Assembly (NCBI GenBank): GCA_018398765.1 | Contig: JAHBMJ010005831.1 | Coordinates: 1-64,000, forward strand | DNA: 64,000 bases | Direction of reading: 5' to 3' | Origin: Chromera velia | Taxonomy: Eukaryota; Sar; Chromeraceae | Shown: in pieces, positions 22,400 to 35,504 of the stretch | Numbering within the stretch: the stretch's first letter is position 1 | Layout: each line of letters starts with the position of its first letter | Made by a program: the position numbers and the translations under genes | The notes under the pieces: model-generated | What the model was told of the DNA's origin: nothing | Databases searched by the model: none | What the model saw: only the letters and a program-made list of their open reading frames with translations

Positions 22400-22849
22400 T
22401 TAGATTAAGGCTAAAAAAAAACTAATAAAGCATTCTAAAATTCCTACGAATAGAGTACAATACGATATTAGGATTAATAAAACATGTCCATACAATCATT
22501 TCGAATAAAGAGAACTTGATATAAATGTTATAAATTTGCTAAACGCTGGTAAACTTATATTCATCATGGATAAAAACCACAAAATTAGGACTCAGACAGG
22601 ACTCGCAAGACTTACGATTTGCATCTGTCCTGTTACATTTCAGGTCTTTAGTCATAAATACAAATAACCTCCACTTAGTAAGGTAACACATGATATTGCA
22701 TCATAAAAGGAGGTCAGACTCACATGTTGAAGTGTGCTGGATCTCCATAAGAGTTCGACTAATACGTTTTGTAGAATTATTACAGTAACACACTTTTGAG
22801 TTAAAGGTCTAACTAGTGATAAAACAAACTTACGTAGTAACTCGTTCAT
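22400..22849 (-). CDS. atpI: Putative ATP synthase subunit a
   Basis: A 149-codon membrane protein read with TGA=Trp. Several hydrophobic spans end in SLYSKWLYGHVLLILISYC and FVGILECFISFFLALI, which resemble the last two helices of subunit a (SFRLFGN...xxVVxVLVSLVP, GLFTSGIQALIFA). The preceding YDAISCVTLLSGGYLYL aligns with NDINTTVALALLTSAAYFY. It is much shorter than the usual 240 residues, and the essential arginine of the RLFGN helix is not evident (K at about that place). An unrelated membrane protein is possible. Confidence 0.4.
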
Positions 22850-22899
22850 ATTCGATCTAGTTTATGTTGAAAGACTTACATTGAGGGTATTTGTCGCTA

Positions 22900-22972
22900 T
22901 AAGCAGTCTTGGATTTGAACCAAGGACCATACCCTTATCAAAGGTATGCTCTACCACCTGAGCTAACTGCTT
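22900..22972 (-). tRNA. trnI: tRNA-Ile(GAU)
   Basis: Acceptor AAGCAGT/ACTGCTT, anticodon stem TACCT/GGGTA around TTGATAA (GAU), T arm CTTGG/CCAAG. Confidence 0.93.
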
Positions 22973-23016
22973 TAAGTGAATTTTGATATGCCGGAGACCG
23001 CGTAGATGAAATTCTA

Positions 23017-23089
23017 AGCCAACGATAGGATTTGAACCTACGACCGACTGATTACAAATCAGTTGCTCTACCAACTGAGCTACATTAGC
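23017..23089 (-). tRNA. trnT: tRNA-Thr(UGU)
   Basis: Acceptor GCTAATG/CGTTGGC with G-U pairs, anticodon loop TTTGTAA (UGU), T arm GTAGG/CCTAT. Confidence 0.93.
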
Positions 23090-23096
23090 AAACCCT

Positions 23097-23179
23097 TAAA
23101 TCGAATCGGATTTGAACCGATGTAGATCGAAATCTCCGGATTTACAATCCGTTCCTTTTGACCACTCAGGCATCGATTT
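23097..23179 (-). tRNA. trnY: tRNA-Tyr(GUA)
   Basis: Class II tRNA with acceptor AAATCGA/TCGATTT and anticodon loop TTGTAAA (GUA), long variable arm, T arm ATCGG/CCGAT. Confidence 0.92.
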
Positions 23180-23341
23180 TAAACAGTTTTTTGAAACTTG
23201 TTTTAAATATTATACTAACTTTGATCTGCTTTTATAAGTCTTGAAGGGTAGTTATTGTGAAGCTTGCATTTAGGATTCATTCCATTATTGGTATCTTAAA
23301 CAAAACGCGCATGAGAATTTCGAGCTAGTAGTCTGTTTTTA

Positions 23342-23414
23342 AGATGATTAGCTCAGGTGGTAGAGCAACTGCCTTACAAGCAGTCTGTCATTGGTTCAAA
23401 TCCAATATCATCTA
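23342..23414 (+). tRNA. trnV: tRNA-Val(UAC)
   Basis: Acceptor AGATGAT/ATCATCT, D arm GCTC/GAGC, anticodon loop CTTACAA (UAC), T arm ATTGG/CCAAT. Confidence 0.95.
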
Positions 23415-23470
23415 GCCTTTGAGTTAAGTTTTAGTAAGTGTATTATTGTTATAAACCTCATGGTTTTTTT

Positions 23471-23596
23471 ATGTTTTTCTCCAAGCTTCCTCTTGCGTTT
23501 ATGTGAGCAACCCCTTTAGTAGATACTCTACCTCTAATTCCAGTTCTATTTTTGCTACTTGCTTTTTTGTGACAAGCAATGAAAGGATTTCCTTAA
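23471..23596 (+). CDS. psbK: Photosystem II protein K
   Basis: Forty-one codons from ATG. The mature family signature LPLAFMWATPLVDTLPLIPV then LFLLLAFLWQA matches PsbK (LPEAYAxFxPIVDVLPxIPVxFFLLAFVWQA). Two tryptophans are TGA. It is a single-span PSII core subunit next to CP43. Confidence 0.95.
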
Positions 23597-23686
23597 AAAA
23601 ATAATATGTAAAGTGTAAATTAGAAATAGTTCTTTTTATAGAATCTGACCGAAAGAGTTTTTATCAGTGAGGATGTTTTTTTCTCA

Positions 23687-24127
23687 ATACCTAAAATTCT
23701 TATTTACTTAAACCGGTCTTTAACCGATTCAATCCGAACTGTAAAACTGAGTGAAAATAACGATAAAGCGATTATAACTCCCAACGAGTTAGGCCGTGGT
23801 AAAGTTTTATTTGCCAAAACGTGTAGTGCTTGTCACACTGGAGGCATTACAAAAACAAACCCTAACATAGGGTTGGCGCTGAGTACATTAAAAAATGCCA
23901 TACCAGAGCGTGATAATGTGGTAAATCTAGTTCAATATATGAAATACCCGACAGCTTATGACGGAACCTTTACTTTAAATGAAACGCATCCAAATACTAC
24001 ATTTGCGGTATTTTTTCCGAGTATGAGGACTCTGACAGAAAAAGATTTATATTCTATTGCAGGATATATTTTGGTTCAGGCTCAAGTATTAGGGGAAAAA
24101 TGAGGAGGAGGAAAAGTTTATTATTAA
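23687..24127 (+). CDS. psbV: Cytochrome c-550 (PsbV)
   Basis: Extrinsic lumenal cytochrome of PSII. The haem site CSACH follows GKVLFAKT; the family features NPNIGLALSTL, LVQYMKYPTAYDG, FPSMRTLTEKDLYSIAGYIL and WGGGKVYY are present. The frame is open back to a TAG at 23639 but has no ATG; ATA 23687 is a plausible initiator, consistent with other genes here. A clear signal peptide is not seen after that start, so initiation may be further upstream, near 23645-23663. Confidence 0.9.
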
Positions 24128-24247
24128 GATCAATTAACGAATAATAGAAATCTTTTTGTCCTCAATGTTTAAAGAGTTTTTTTTAGGACCATAATCATGG
24201 GTCAGGTTATACGTTTTTTTAAATTTTTGTGTTAAGTTTTTAGTGCG

Positions 24248-25402
24248 ATGGTCATAGGTAATCTTAAATATAAAATAACAAATTGAAAATGCTCTAAAAG
24301 ATACTGTTTTCAGTTTCCAGAAAATTATCATAATTTCATTTCTGTCAATAATTTGATACAAGTGCAGGATTTTGTGCTGAAAAAAATCCGGTGGCGGATA
24401 GCCTCTAAGATAATCGCCCGTTGGAATTTTGGATTGGGATTTTCGTTAGAACAAATTTCAGCAAAACTGCTGTTTTGATGTTCTCGAATATTCTACAAAA
24501 AACAGTTTTTGACATTCTCCGGGGTCGAAGTATTTTGGACCATATTAATCAAAGCAAAACCCGTACTTCCAGAAACATCCGTAAGTCCAGAAATACCAGA
24601 ATGGTCTGAGGAGGAAGTGAGTACAGGATCAATCTGTGAACATGTATACTCGTTATCTTTGATGACAAAGTCTTCCTTAAAAGGTTTAAAATCACAGGCC
24701 AGGCCATTAATTGAAGCGAATCTTTCAATTATTTTTCCTTGAAAACCTAGTAATTTAAAACATTTATTAATGGGAAAGATACTGTCTTTAAGCTTGTGAA
24801 AAGCTTTTCGTTACGAATTGTACAATTATAAATTCTGATGTTTTAGTTCAACTTTGACCCGAAGTCAAGTTAAAGCCTCGGGGAAAAAACGTTCGCCTCA
24901 GAAAGGATCTGGCCGAGCACGCCATGGAAGTTTTCGAACAGTATTTTCTAAAAAAGGTGGTAGGGTCTTTGGTCCAAAAAGCCATAAAAGAAATTATGTG
25001 TTTAATCGAAAAGAATGAATAAGAGCGTTTATGTTCCTTCTGTGAAAAAAAAAAAACTTTTTATTAATTAGTTGTTTTAACAAGCCAAAAAATCATGTGC
25101 TTTGCAATCGTTCTGTGCGCGGTTCAATATTCTGTTGGGCAAAACCTTGGTTGGGGTCTTCTACCCAGATTTTACAGATTGAAGCTAGTAAAAGGGCTAG
25201 GTTGAATATTCCAGAGCGTTTTCTTATTCGGAAGAGAAAAAAATTCTACTTTTTTCGGTCTCGTATACATCGTCGTATAAAAAGACTAAGTTTACCAGCT
25301 AAAGTACATAAACAAGATCATTTGAACTATTGCTACAGGGATCTCAAGACGGTTACTCTACTTGATATCAGTCAAAGTTCTTATATTCAATTTACTCTTT
25401 AA
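24248..25402 (+). CDS. rpl4: Ribosomal protein L4 with large extensions
   Basis: uL4, 384 codons against about 210 usually, one frame with many TGA=Trp. The L4 core is at about residues 205-260: TLTRSQVKASGKKRSPQKGS, GRARHGSFR, VFGPKSHKRNY, matching the extended tunnel loop (KTRSEVxGGGRKPxxQKGTGRARxGS...FGPKPR). About 200 residues precede it, including an acidic patch (PEWSEEEVS), and about 125 basic residues follow. It is in the normal operon place, two genes before rpl2. The extensions are lineage-specific. Confidence 0.85.
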
Positions 25403-25470
25403 GTATAGAGGATTTCTAGGACCGTATGTAACGGCCAATTTTTTTAGAGATAAAAGTAGAAGGATTTGGT

Positions 25471-28400
25471 TTGAAAGTTTTACTCCCCTTTCAACTTAGT
25501 AAAGGTTTTCAAGATATAAAGTATATAACGCCTTCATTTCCTAACCAACCCTGCTTGATTTTGTTTTTATTACGAACTCAAATGGAGGAAATTTTATCGC
25601 AACAAACAGCATTTAGACGTATCATACAGAATTGGTACAATTTTACAAAGATATTAACTAGGCCTTTTTGTCGAGGAAGGAAATTTTGGTGGAAGTTTGG
25701 CCAGTTTAAAAGTTCCAGTCTATGGTTACAATCTGCTTATTTCTTTCAGATAGAATTTTTTTTAAATATTAAGATGTTTTACAAAGCTCATATTTTTTTA
25801 AAAAAAGCCGTTTCAGTAATAACCTTATATGGATACTTTATCACGATAAAAACTCAATCTTGTGCCTCATTATCAAAACGGATTTGACTGAAGTTATCCT
25901 CCTTTAGAGGTAAATTAACTTTTTGAGGAGGTCTATTAACACGGTTTAAACGTTTGGTATGTTTGTTATCCAGTCTTTTTATAACAACGTCGGTAGTTTT
26001 AGCTGAACGCTTCCCACGAATCCGCCCTCAAAAATGGACTTGGTTTTTAAGAAGAATGTGATTCATGAAAGTTATGAGCGAATTTAGTTTCTGTTTTCCA
26101 GTTGTTTATAAAAATCTGTTAATGGTTTTAAAGTCTCAAGAACGTGTATCTAAACGGTTAAGTAAAGCCAATCATTCTGGGTGAACTTATTTTGAAAAAA
26201 ATCGGAAAAAAATGTTACTAGCCCGTCGGTTTAAAGCGAGGAAAATTTTGTCTTATCAAATTACCTTTAAGGATAATAATTTCAGTTCCTTGGTAAAAAA
26301 AAATTGTAGTTCTTTTTGATCTGATCCATGTACTAGTTTAAAATGGCGGCATCAATCGAACCGAAGTTTATCAAACGAGTTTTCTCCAATTAAAGATGTG
26401 TTTAGTCTAGAATTCAAAACGCTTTTAGATCAGATCTCTAGTGAGCTCAATGAGGCAGAAACTCTTGTAAATTTATTGTCCGGTACTTTTTTCAAAGAAA
26501 CTAATTTTTCTCTGGAGTTAGATTACTTTCTCAAGAATTTTTTGTCTTATAGCTATAAATGACGTAAACTTTTTGTTCATTATTTGTGTTTCGAGTCGGT
26601 TAGCCAGAACCTACATATTATTTTTTGTCCAAAGTTTAATGTGGGAGGTGATGATACCGTAGATTGTTTAGCAACCTTTCTCGATGAAATCTACAGTTTT
26701 AATAAAAATATCAATTGGGATAGCGAAGAATTGGCCCAGGAAAATATTTTAGGGAATAAAGAAGTAATAAAGACTATTGATACAGAGAGTGTAGAAAATA
26801 GCGAAGAATCTATGTCCGGCAGTGCGGTAGATAGTTTAAAAAAGGACGAAACATCGATTCCTGATAGTGAGGAACAACTATCTCGACTTAAGGAAGAGAT
26901 TCCAGAAAAGGCCGAAGACTCTATGTCCGGCAGTGAGTCCGAAATAACGGAAACTAATGCGGATAGTGAGGAAGGGAGCGGCACTTCCAGTTCTGGTAGT
27001 CCGCAGCTTCCTAAAAAATTTCTAAGCCAGTTATTAAATATTTCGGACGATTTACAAAAATCTGAAGAAGATAGTGGGGTAAATACGCCTAAACATAACG
27101 CTAAAGATGAAATATGTATAGACATTTTACAACGGATTATGAATTTCTCACTTGAGCAATTGGAGACTTTTTGTGAGATTTTTATGACGAACATTTCAGA
27201 TAGTTGTGATTATAACCTGGAAAATACTAAATATGAGACACGGGAGGATAGCAATCCTGAAAAACAAAACGATCAGATGGATACTGCTAAAACTTTGGAA
27301 TGAATGACACTGGACCAGAGCTTGGCCGAAGGTGATCTAGTTTCGATATTGCAACAAATTACAGATGAAGTCTTCCATATTTTAACAAGTAATATAGCGG
27401 AGTCTTTTTTCGGGTGGGTGCGGCAAGGAGAAGCAAGTACAGTAAATTTTGGTTTTAGCTTACAATTTTTTGCGGTCCTGCTAGAGGGTAAAGCATGATT
27501 ATACCTCAAGCCCACTATGGACTTACTACTGTGTTCAGGAAATTCGTTTCGCAAACAAACCTTACGCTGTTTTGTGTTTCAAATACCGCCACATTTTTTA
27601 GGAAAGTATAATGTATGGAATGCAGTATGGAATACGGCACTTTTTTCGTTATACACTGGAAAGCATGTTCAAATTTTTTGGTCTGTACTATTAAAGATTG
27701 TAGCACAGCAGGTTTTTCCATTATATCCTGTAGAGACTGCTGTTTTCCGAGTTATGGTTTTTCAGCTTCGTTCGAGGTATATGAATTTTAACGATTATAA
27801 GCTCAGATTTTATCTCCACTCTACAAAAGGTTTGGACGAATCTTTACAAGTATGAGAGAACTTATTTTACAAAGTTGTTGGTAGGTTCGGAGGGCTATTG
27901 CTTTTTCTTGGAGCTGTGATACTTCGTTTAATATCAAATACGTCTATTGGAAACCGTTATACTAGTCTGTTGCTAATCAGTTTTCGACAAACCTTAAACA
28001 ACCCGAGTTCACTATTGACAAATCGTTGATGATCCGTAGGATATCACTTTGTGCTTGTTGAACAGCGTTACAAACTTCTCTTAAATACCTATCCGTTTAG
28101 ACTCATGGAGGGCTTAAATCGTTGCGTCAATTTGCCATTTTTCGGAAAAGATGTTCTGCGAGTTATTCGATGGTGCCAAGGGTTTGTATTTTCTGTAGTG
28201 GACTTAGGGCTTACGAATTTTAATGACATGTTGAAATTTTTTAAACACGATTGTTTTTTCAGGCGTTTAAAGGGAGGGCAAAAATTCTTCCCCTATTTAT
28301 TAAAACTTATAAAGGAGAGTCACCCCTTCTTTTATCTGAAGGTAGAATATTATCAATCAAGTTATCATAATCCTGATAATTATCAAGTTCCTTCATATTG

Positions 28401-28992
28401 ATTTACGTATTTCGGCGGAGGTCCTAGATCGGATACATGATGGGGTCTTACTAAGTCTATATACAATAAAAAGACTTTTGCAGGTCGAAAATTATGACTT
28501 GTCTCTTCGTATTACTCTTGAAATCAAAAATTTTTTGGTCGTTGAACCGGCAAAGTACTTTCTAAACAATTCCGCACTTTAGCCTGACTCAGTCTTAATC
28601 CCCTTGTAAGAGTTCGAAAGGAACCTTTAAACAATCTTGGTAAAGCGTGGTATCCTTTTGTGATTCCCTGTATTGCTTTTGGTTATGATAAAGATAAGGT
28701 TCAAAATAAAGTTTGAGGAAATAAAAAACTAAAATTCGTTAGAACGTGCCAATCGATCGAAAAGTATGAGGATTTAACACTTTGAGATATGGTAGTCCGT
28801 GTAAGACGGTATAAGCTGAAGCTGTCCGTTTTTAAAGGATTAGATAAAACTAGTGTAACGCAGTTTGTCCATTTTTTTAGTGGTATAAAACCCCGAAAAA
28901 TAAATAGTGCTCGTGTCAAAAAGAATCCGCGAGTAAAATATTTTTATCTCTCTTTACCTATTCCTCTGACGGCCAATTTTGAATCGGCATAG
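25471..28992 (+). CDS. Giant ORF with C-terminal L23-like segment
   Basis: One frame of 1,173 codons (TTG start; ATA/ATT alternatives at 25444-25456) with many TGA=Trp and no TAA/TAG. It occupies the place of rpl23 between rpl4 and rps19-rpl2. The C-terminal about 60 residues, YKLKLSVFKGLDKTSVTQFV then GIKPRKINSARVKK, follow the uL23 pattern (YxFxVxxxxxKxxIxxxVExxFxVKVxxVNTxxxxxKKA). Residues about 410-600 are a Glu/Ser-rich low-complexity region with a repeated DSMSGSE-type motif. The rest is aromatic and basic. I infer a hugely extended L23, but the bulk is unrecognised. Confidence 0.6.
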
Positions 28993-29060
28993 GACTTCGA
29001 AGGTTTGCGGTGTTTTACGTTTGTAAAAAGAAGTTAAGTGGTTCCATCATTATAGTGATT

Positions 29061-29393
29061 ATGATTATGTCTCGTACTGCAAGGTCAGAATGAAAAGGTC
29101 CCTTTCTGACAAAAGATTTATGAAAACATCTTCAACCGCGTAATGAAAATTCTCGAAAACTCATTACCTTTGGCCGGGCATCCGTAATATTACCATTTTT
29201 ATTAGACCGGGTGGTATACTTGTACAACGGGAAAAAATGTTTTCCAATAAGTATTACAAATTTGAAAATTGGGTACAAATTAGGAGCCTTTATTGGCACT
29301 AGGAAACCTACGAATCATTTGAGTAAAGATAAAAAAAAGAAAAAGAAGAAAAAATAGTAAAATGTGGCGTACCGAAATATAAACTTATCTAAA
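29061..29393 (+). CDS. rps19: Ribosomal protein S19
   Basis: uS19, 110 codons. SRTARSEWKGPFLTKDLWKH then NSRKLITFGRASVILPFLLD, VYLYNGKKCFPISITNLKIG and YKLGAFIGTRKP match the family closely. A lysine-rich tail beyond GTRKP is an extension. ATG 29061 or ATG 29067. It precedes rpl2; in most plastids the order is rpl2-rps19. Confidence 0.93.
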
Positions 29394-29473
29394 GGCTAGT
29401 CAAGGTTTGAGGAAGCAGAAGTTAAGTTGATTTTTTTTTTTAGTTAAAGTTAAAGGACACGTTATGTTATTAA

Positions 29474-30346
29474 ATGGTACTTAAAACACAAACCGTAGGC
29501 TTGCATTTTTTTAATCCGCGTACGCCAGGTACTCGTCATCGTATTGGCGTTAATTACAGGTATTGGAAAATTAACGGCCATAGTCTAAATAAATCTCTGC
29601 GTTTTCATCAAATTAGACGTTTGGGTTTAGATTTTCGAGGGCACAAAGTTACGCGTAAGAGGTGTTCAGGTACGAAACAAAATTTTACCTGAATTAATTT
29701 TAGTTGAAGTCCCTTATATCCATATTTATGTGTTGTTAAAGAGGTATCGTATGATCCTTACCGAACAAGTTTTGTTGCACTTCTCGTAATTTTAAATAAA
29801 AATTTTAAATATGGTAATTTTACTTATGTGCTTGCTACAAATAAAAGTAAAGCGGGGGAAATTGTCGAGCTGACATATAAACAGACAATTGTGAATGTTG
29901 GGGATGTAACAAAATTGGAGTACTTTCCAGTGGGTAGTGAAATTTGTTGTCTTGAGCTAGTTCCCTTTGGTGGTGCTGTGTTTGCACGAGCAGCCGGAAC
30001 TTTAGCTATCTTAGTTTCGCGTTCCACTGAGTTTACAGTCGTACGTTTACCCTCAAAAGAGACTCGTATTATCTCTAATTCATGTCGAGCCATGCGAGGG
30101 CGCATAAGTAATTTTAATCATAAGTTTTGTCGGTTGGGGAAAGCCGGGTTAAATATTTTGAAGCATAAAAAACCAACTGTACGTGGAACAGCTATGAATG
30201 CAGTGGATCACCCACACGGCGGAGGTACTGGGAAAGCAGGGATTGGTCGTACGGCGCCTCTAACCCCGTGAGGAAAATTGGCGATGGGTGTTAAAACAAC
30301 TCGGTTTAAAAAGAAATTATATTTACAGACAACATTTGAAACTTAA
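29474..30346 (+). CDS. rpl2: Ribosomal protein L2
   Basis: uL2, 290 codons with TGA=Trp. The RNA-binding part has RHRIGVNYRYWKING, and the peptidyl-transferase domain has GKAGLNILKHKKPTVRGTAM and NAVDHPHGGGTGKAG. Both halves are intact in one frame. rps3 follows at 78 bp. Confidence 0.95.
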
Positions 30347-30424
30347 TCCACAGGAATTGGTGCTTTTAAGCAAAATAAAGTTGTTCATTTTCGAACGTTA
30401 GAACGTTGAATTTTCGGCATAAAG

Positions 30425-32329
30425 ATGGTGCGTTATACTAAGTTCTTTTGTTATGGGTTTATAGGACATGTAGTTAACCCTGTAACATTTCGGGTGCAGG
30501 ATTTGCATTCTTACGGAAATATGTGGTGTCAGGAACTGACTCGAACTGTATTTAAAAATAATCAGCCTTACAGAAATGCCGTGGAACGGTTTGCAGCTTT
30601 ACGGAGTGAAGCTGAAAAACTAGTACGGCAAAGGAGAATTCGAACGTTTATTGCAGTTCGCACAATTACCATTCAGCAAAATTGTTTAAATGCGTTATGT
30701 TTTAATTTTTTTATTGTATTGAAAACGTTTCAGTACCAAAGACACAGATTTTTCGTCGTTGCTCCAACGACAAAAAACCTATTGCCAAACTTTTATAACA
30801 TTGGCCAGTTAAAAGATTTGATTAGTAGTTATCAGAGGTTTTATAGCTTATATTTTCAAAAAGCTCGAATGCTCTTACGGATACACAATCATGGCCTTTT
30901 AACTTTATTTCAGTTAGTGAAAAACACATACTATAAAGCTCAATATCAATATGTCTCGAATTGGTTTCAAAAATTTCAGCGCAAGTATATATTTAAATTT
31001 ATGGCGCATGTTCCTAAAACGAAAAGAATTCGAGCCAGCATAAGGCCGGGAGAACCCCCACATTTACCCTTACGTATACCAAATAGTTTCTCGCTAACCC
31101 GAAACCACAAGGTGTCTCTTTTCCCACAATGGAAGTCTCTGGTATTTCCCAATTGGTTTATTAAATCTAATTCTTCTAAAAAATTTTATGGGCGTATAAC
31201 ATTTCAGGGTGCTTCTCAAACTATCTTCTCTTTCATGCGGAAACAAACTTTGGATGGACAGCTGATTGCTCCTGATCCGAAGGCCGTTGGTGGATGAAGT
31301 AAGAGCGCAAAAAAAAAATGGTATAAAGTAGAGGGTCCCTCGATTTTCCAAAGGTTCTTTTATTTACACAAAAAATATACAAGTCCGCAACTCTCATGAG
31401 TATCTCACCTTGTTCCTGCAATTAATTTTAAGCAAAAATTTTTCTGCTTAAGATGATTTGGTTGGCGCAACTGAGATGGAAATTGTCGACCAAAAAAAGT
31501 TTCGGAAATAGGATGTTCTATAAAATTCCATCCTTATACCAAGTATCATTTTCGACCCTTTCACGATAAAAAATTCTTTTATCTTGTGCAGACATGGTTA
31601 TCTCACCCAGTAAATTTAGAAAATAATTACCTAGCGATTTTTCAAGATGCAACGTTTTTAGTAAAGCGTCCTACAGTTTACGAGGGTTTATACTTGAGGG
31701 GAAATCGTTATTCACTAGTTAAAAATTTCGATAATTGATCACGCATTGGTTGAACCAAACCCAGCCAGTTTTTACTCAAACATTTTGAACCTCTCAGCGT
31801 ATCATTATATAATGCGAAGGTTGAAGCTTTTCGGTTGATTCGAGTTAGACCATCTCAACTTCAAACGAGACTAAGAATATTTAAGGGTCCTCTTGAGAAG
31901 GAAAGATGTACTATTTTCAACTCGGAGCGTACGTTAAAGGGAGGGGCGGGAATTTTGCTCAAAAGTGTTAGACCTACAGGAGTGCTACCCAACAAACTAG
32001 ACGAAAGAGTTGGACCGACAAAACTTTTTTTACATGCAAATAAAAAACTTTATTTTCCTACCCAAGTTAATGGGCAACAACGGTGAAGAGCAATGTCTTC
32101 TGTAATGTTTTTAGAACCTTTACCGTATAGAATGTCTCTTATTAAGGCGAGGAGATATGGTAGACTTTGAGTTCCATCATTTTTGGAAGAAATCCTACAT
32201 CCTTACAAATTGGTCAAAGCTACGTCAGTTTATTTTTTTTTCAAGAAATTGGGCAGTGAAAGGAATTTTTTTAAGCCATCATATAAAACACCTTACGTGT
32301 CTCGACGTTTAAACGTGAAGTTATTTTAA
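30425..32329 (+). CDS. rps3: Probable ribosomal protein S3, extended
   Basis: A 634-codon frame in the S3 position of the operon. The N-terminus GHVVNPVTFRVQDLHSYGNM resembles the S3 start GQKxNPxxFRLG...WY. The rest is basic, aromatic and tryptophan-rich and not clearly alignable by eye to the KH or C-terminal domains. It is about three times normal S3 length. About 70 bases around its start recur at 46488-46550. Identity rests on position and the N-terminal motif. Confidence 0.6.
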
Positions 32330-32505
32330 TGCTTTTCTGACTAGCTTAATAACATCTAGGTAGCAACTTCTATGGACCGGTCTATCAATGAATCATTCTT
32401 TCATCAAAGGGGACTTTTTTGCTAAGCCTTAAAGTTCATAAATAGTAGACAGGTTTCTATGTGTCGTAAATAAATTTAAAAAAGCTACACAGTATTCTTT
32501 TCACT

Positions 32506-32540
32506 CGAAACAGTTTTGTTTCAGTCTGAAAACTGTTTCG
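32506..32540 (+). terminator. Perfect 12-bp hairpin upstream of psbD
   Basis: Arms 32506-32517 (CGAAACAGTTTT) and 32529-32540 pair perfectly around an 11-nt loop. It may end the rps3 operon transcript, or protect or process the psbD 5' end. No T run follows, so an intrinsic terminator is not certain. 32330-32505 shows nothing else. Confidence 0.5.
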
Positions 32541-32588
32541 TCCAAAAAGATAACTGCAAATTTCGACTTTTTCAACACTTACTATAAA

Positions 32589-33620
<1,032 letters not shown>

Positions 33621-33844
33621 CAAATTTTCGATAGTTTTTCGGAGAAGTATAAACGAAACCGAGTCTAAATTTTACCTTATGTCTTAGGCTCAAGATTGAT
33701 ATATCTTAATCAGAGTTTTTTAATTTACTAATAAAAGGCATTGAGTGGACTCCGTACACCTAAAAGGAAAAAAGTTAAGTAAACGTTGTTGTCTTTAGAC
33801 CATGCAATTCGAGTTATAAACAAATTTAAACTCTATCCTGACGG

Positions 33845-35368
<1,524 letters not shown>

Positions 35369-35504
35369 TTAAGTGTTCTTTTCTCTAAATAAATATAAAA
35401 CGAAATGATTTGCTCTAAAGTCGGAATTGGGAGTAGGTTTTCACATAGGTTAGACGTGTAAACTTTTCCCATCGTTTTTTATAACAGATATTTTAACTAA
35501 AAAA

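Noticed and set aside
22585-22650. Hairpin ACAGGAC...GTCCTGT taken as a possible ncRNA
   Set aside because: It lies within the minus-strand atpI-like reading frame.
22652-22849. LVELLWRSSTLQHVSLTSFY resembles the SPLVELLRGS...TLTRFY stretch of cytochrome b6
   Set aside because: The rest of the protein has no haem histidines or b6 helices and fits subunit a better; the match is short and probably chance.
24134-24361. Minus-strand 75-codon ORF with a weak S17-like look
   Set aside because: It overlaps the 5' part of the plus-strand rpl4 frame, which is open and joins an unmistakable L4 core; the S17 resemblance is only a few residues.
26691-27194. Minus-strand 167-codon Ser-rich ORF
   Set aside because: Mirror of the GAA/AGT-rich acidic region of the plus-strand giant ORF; composition explains its openness.
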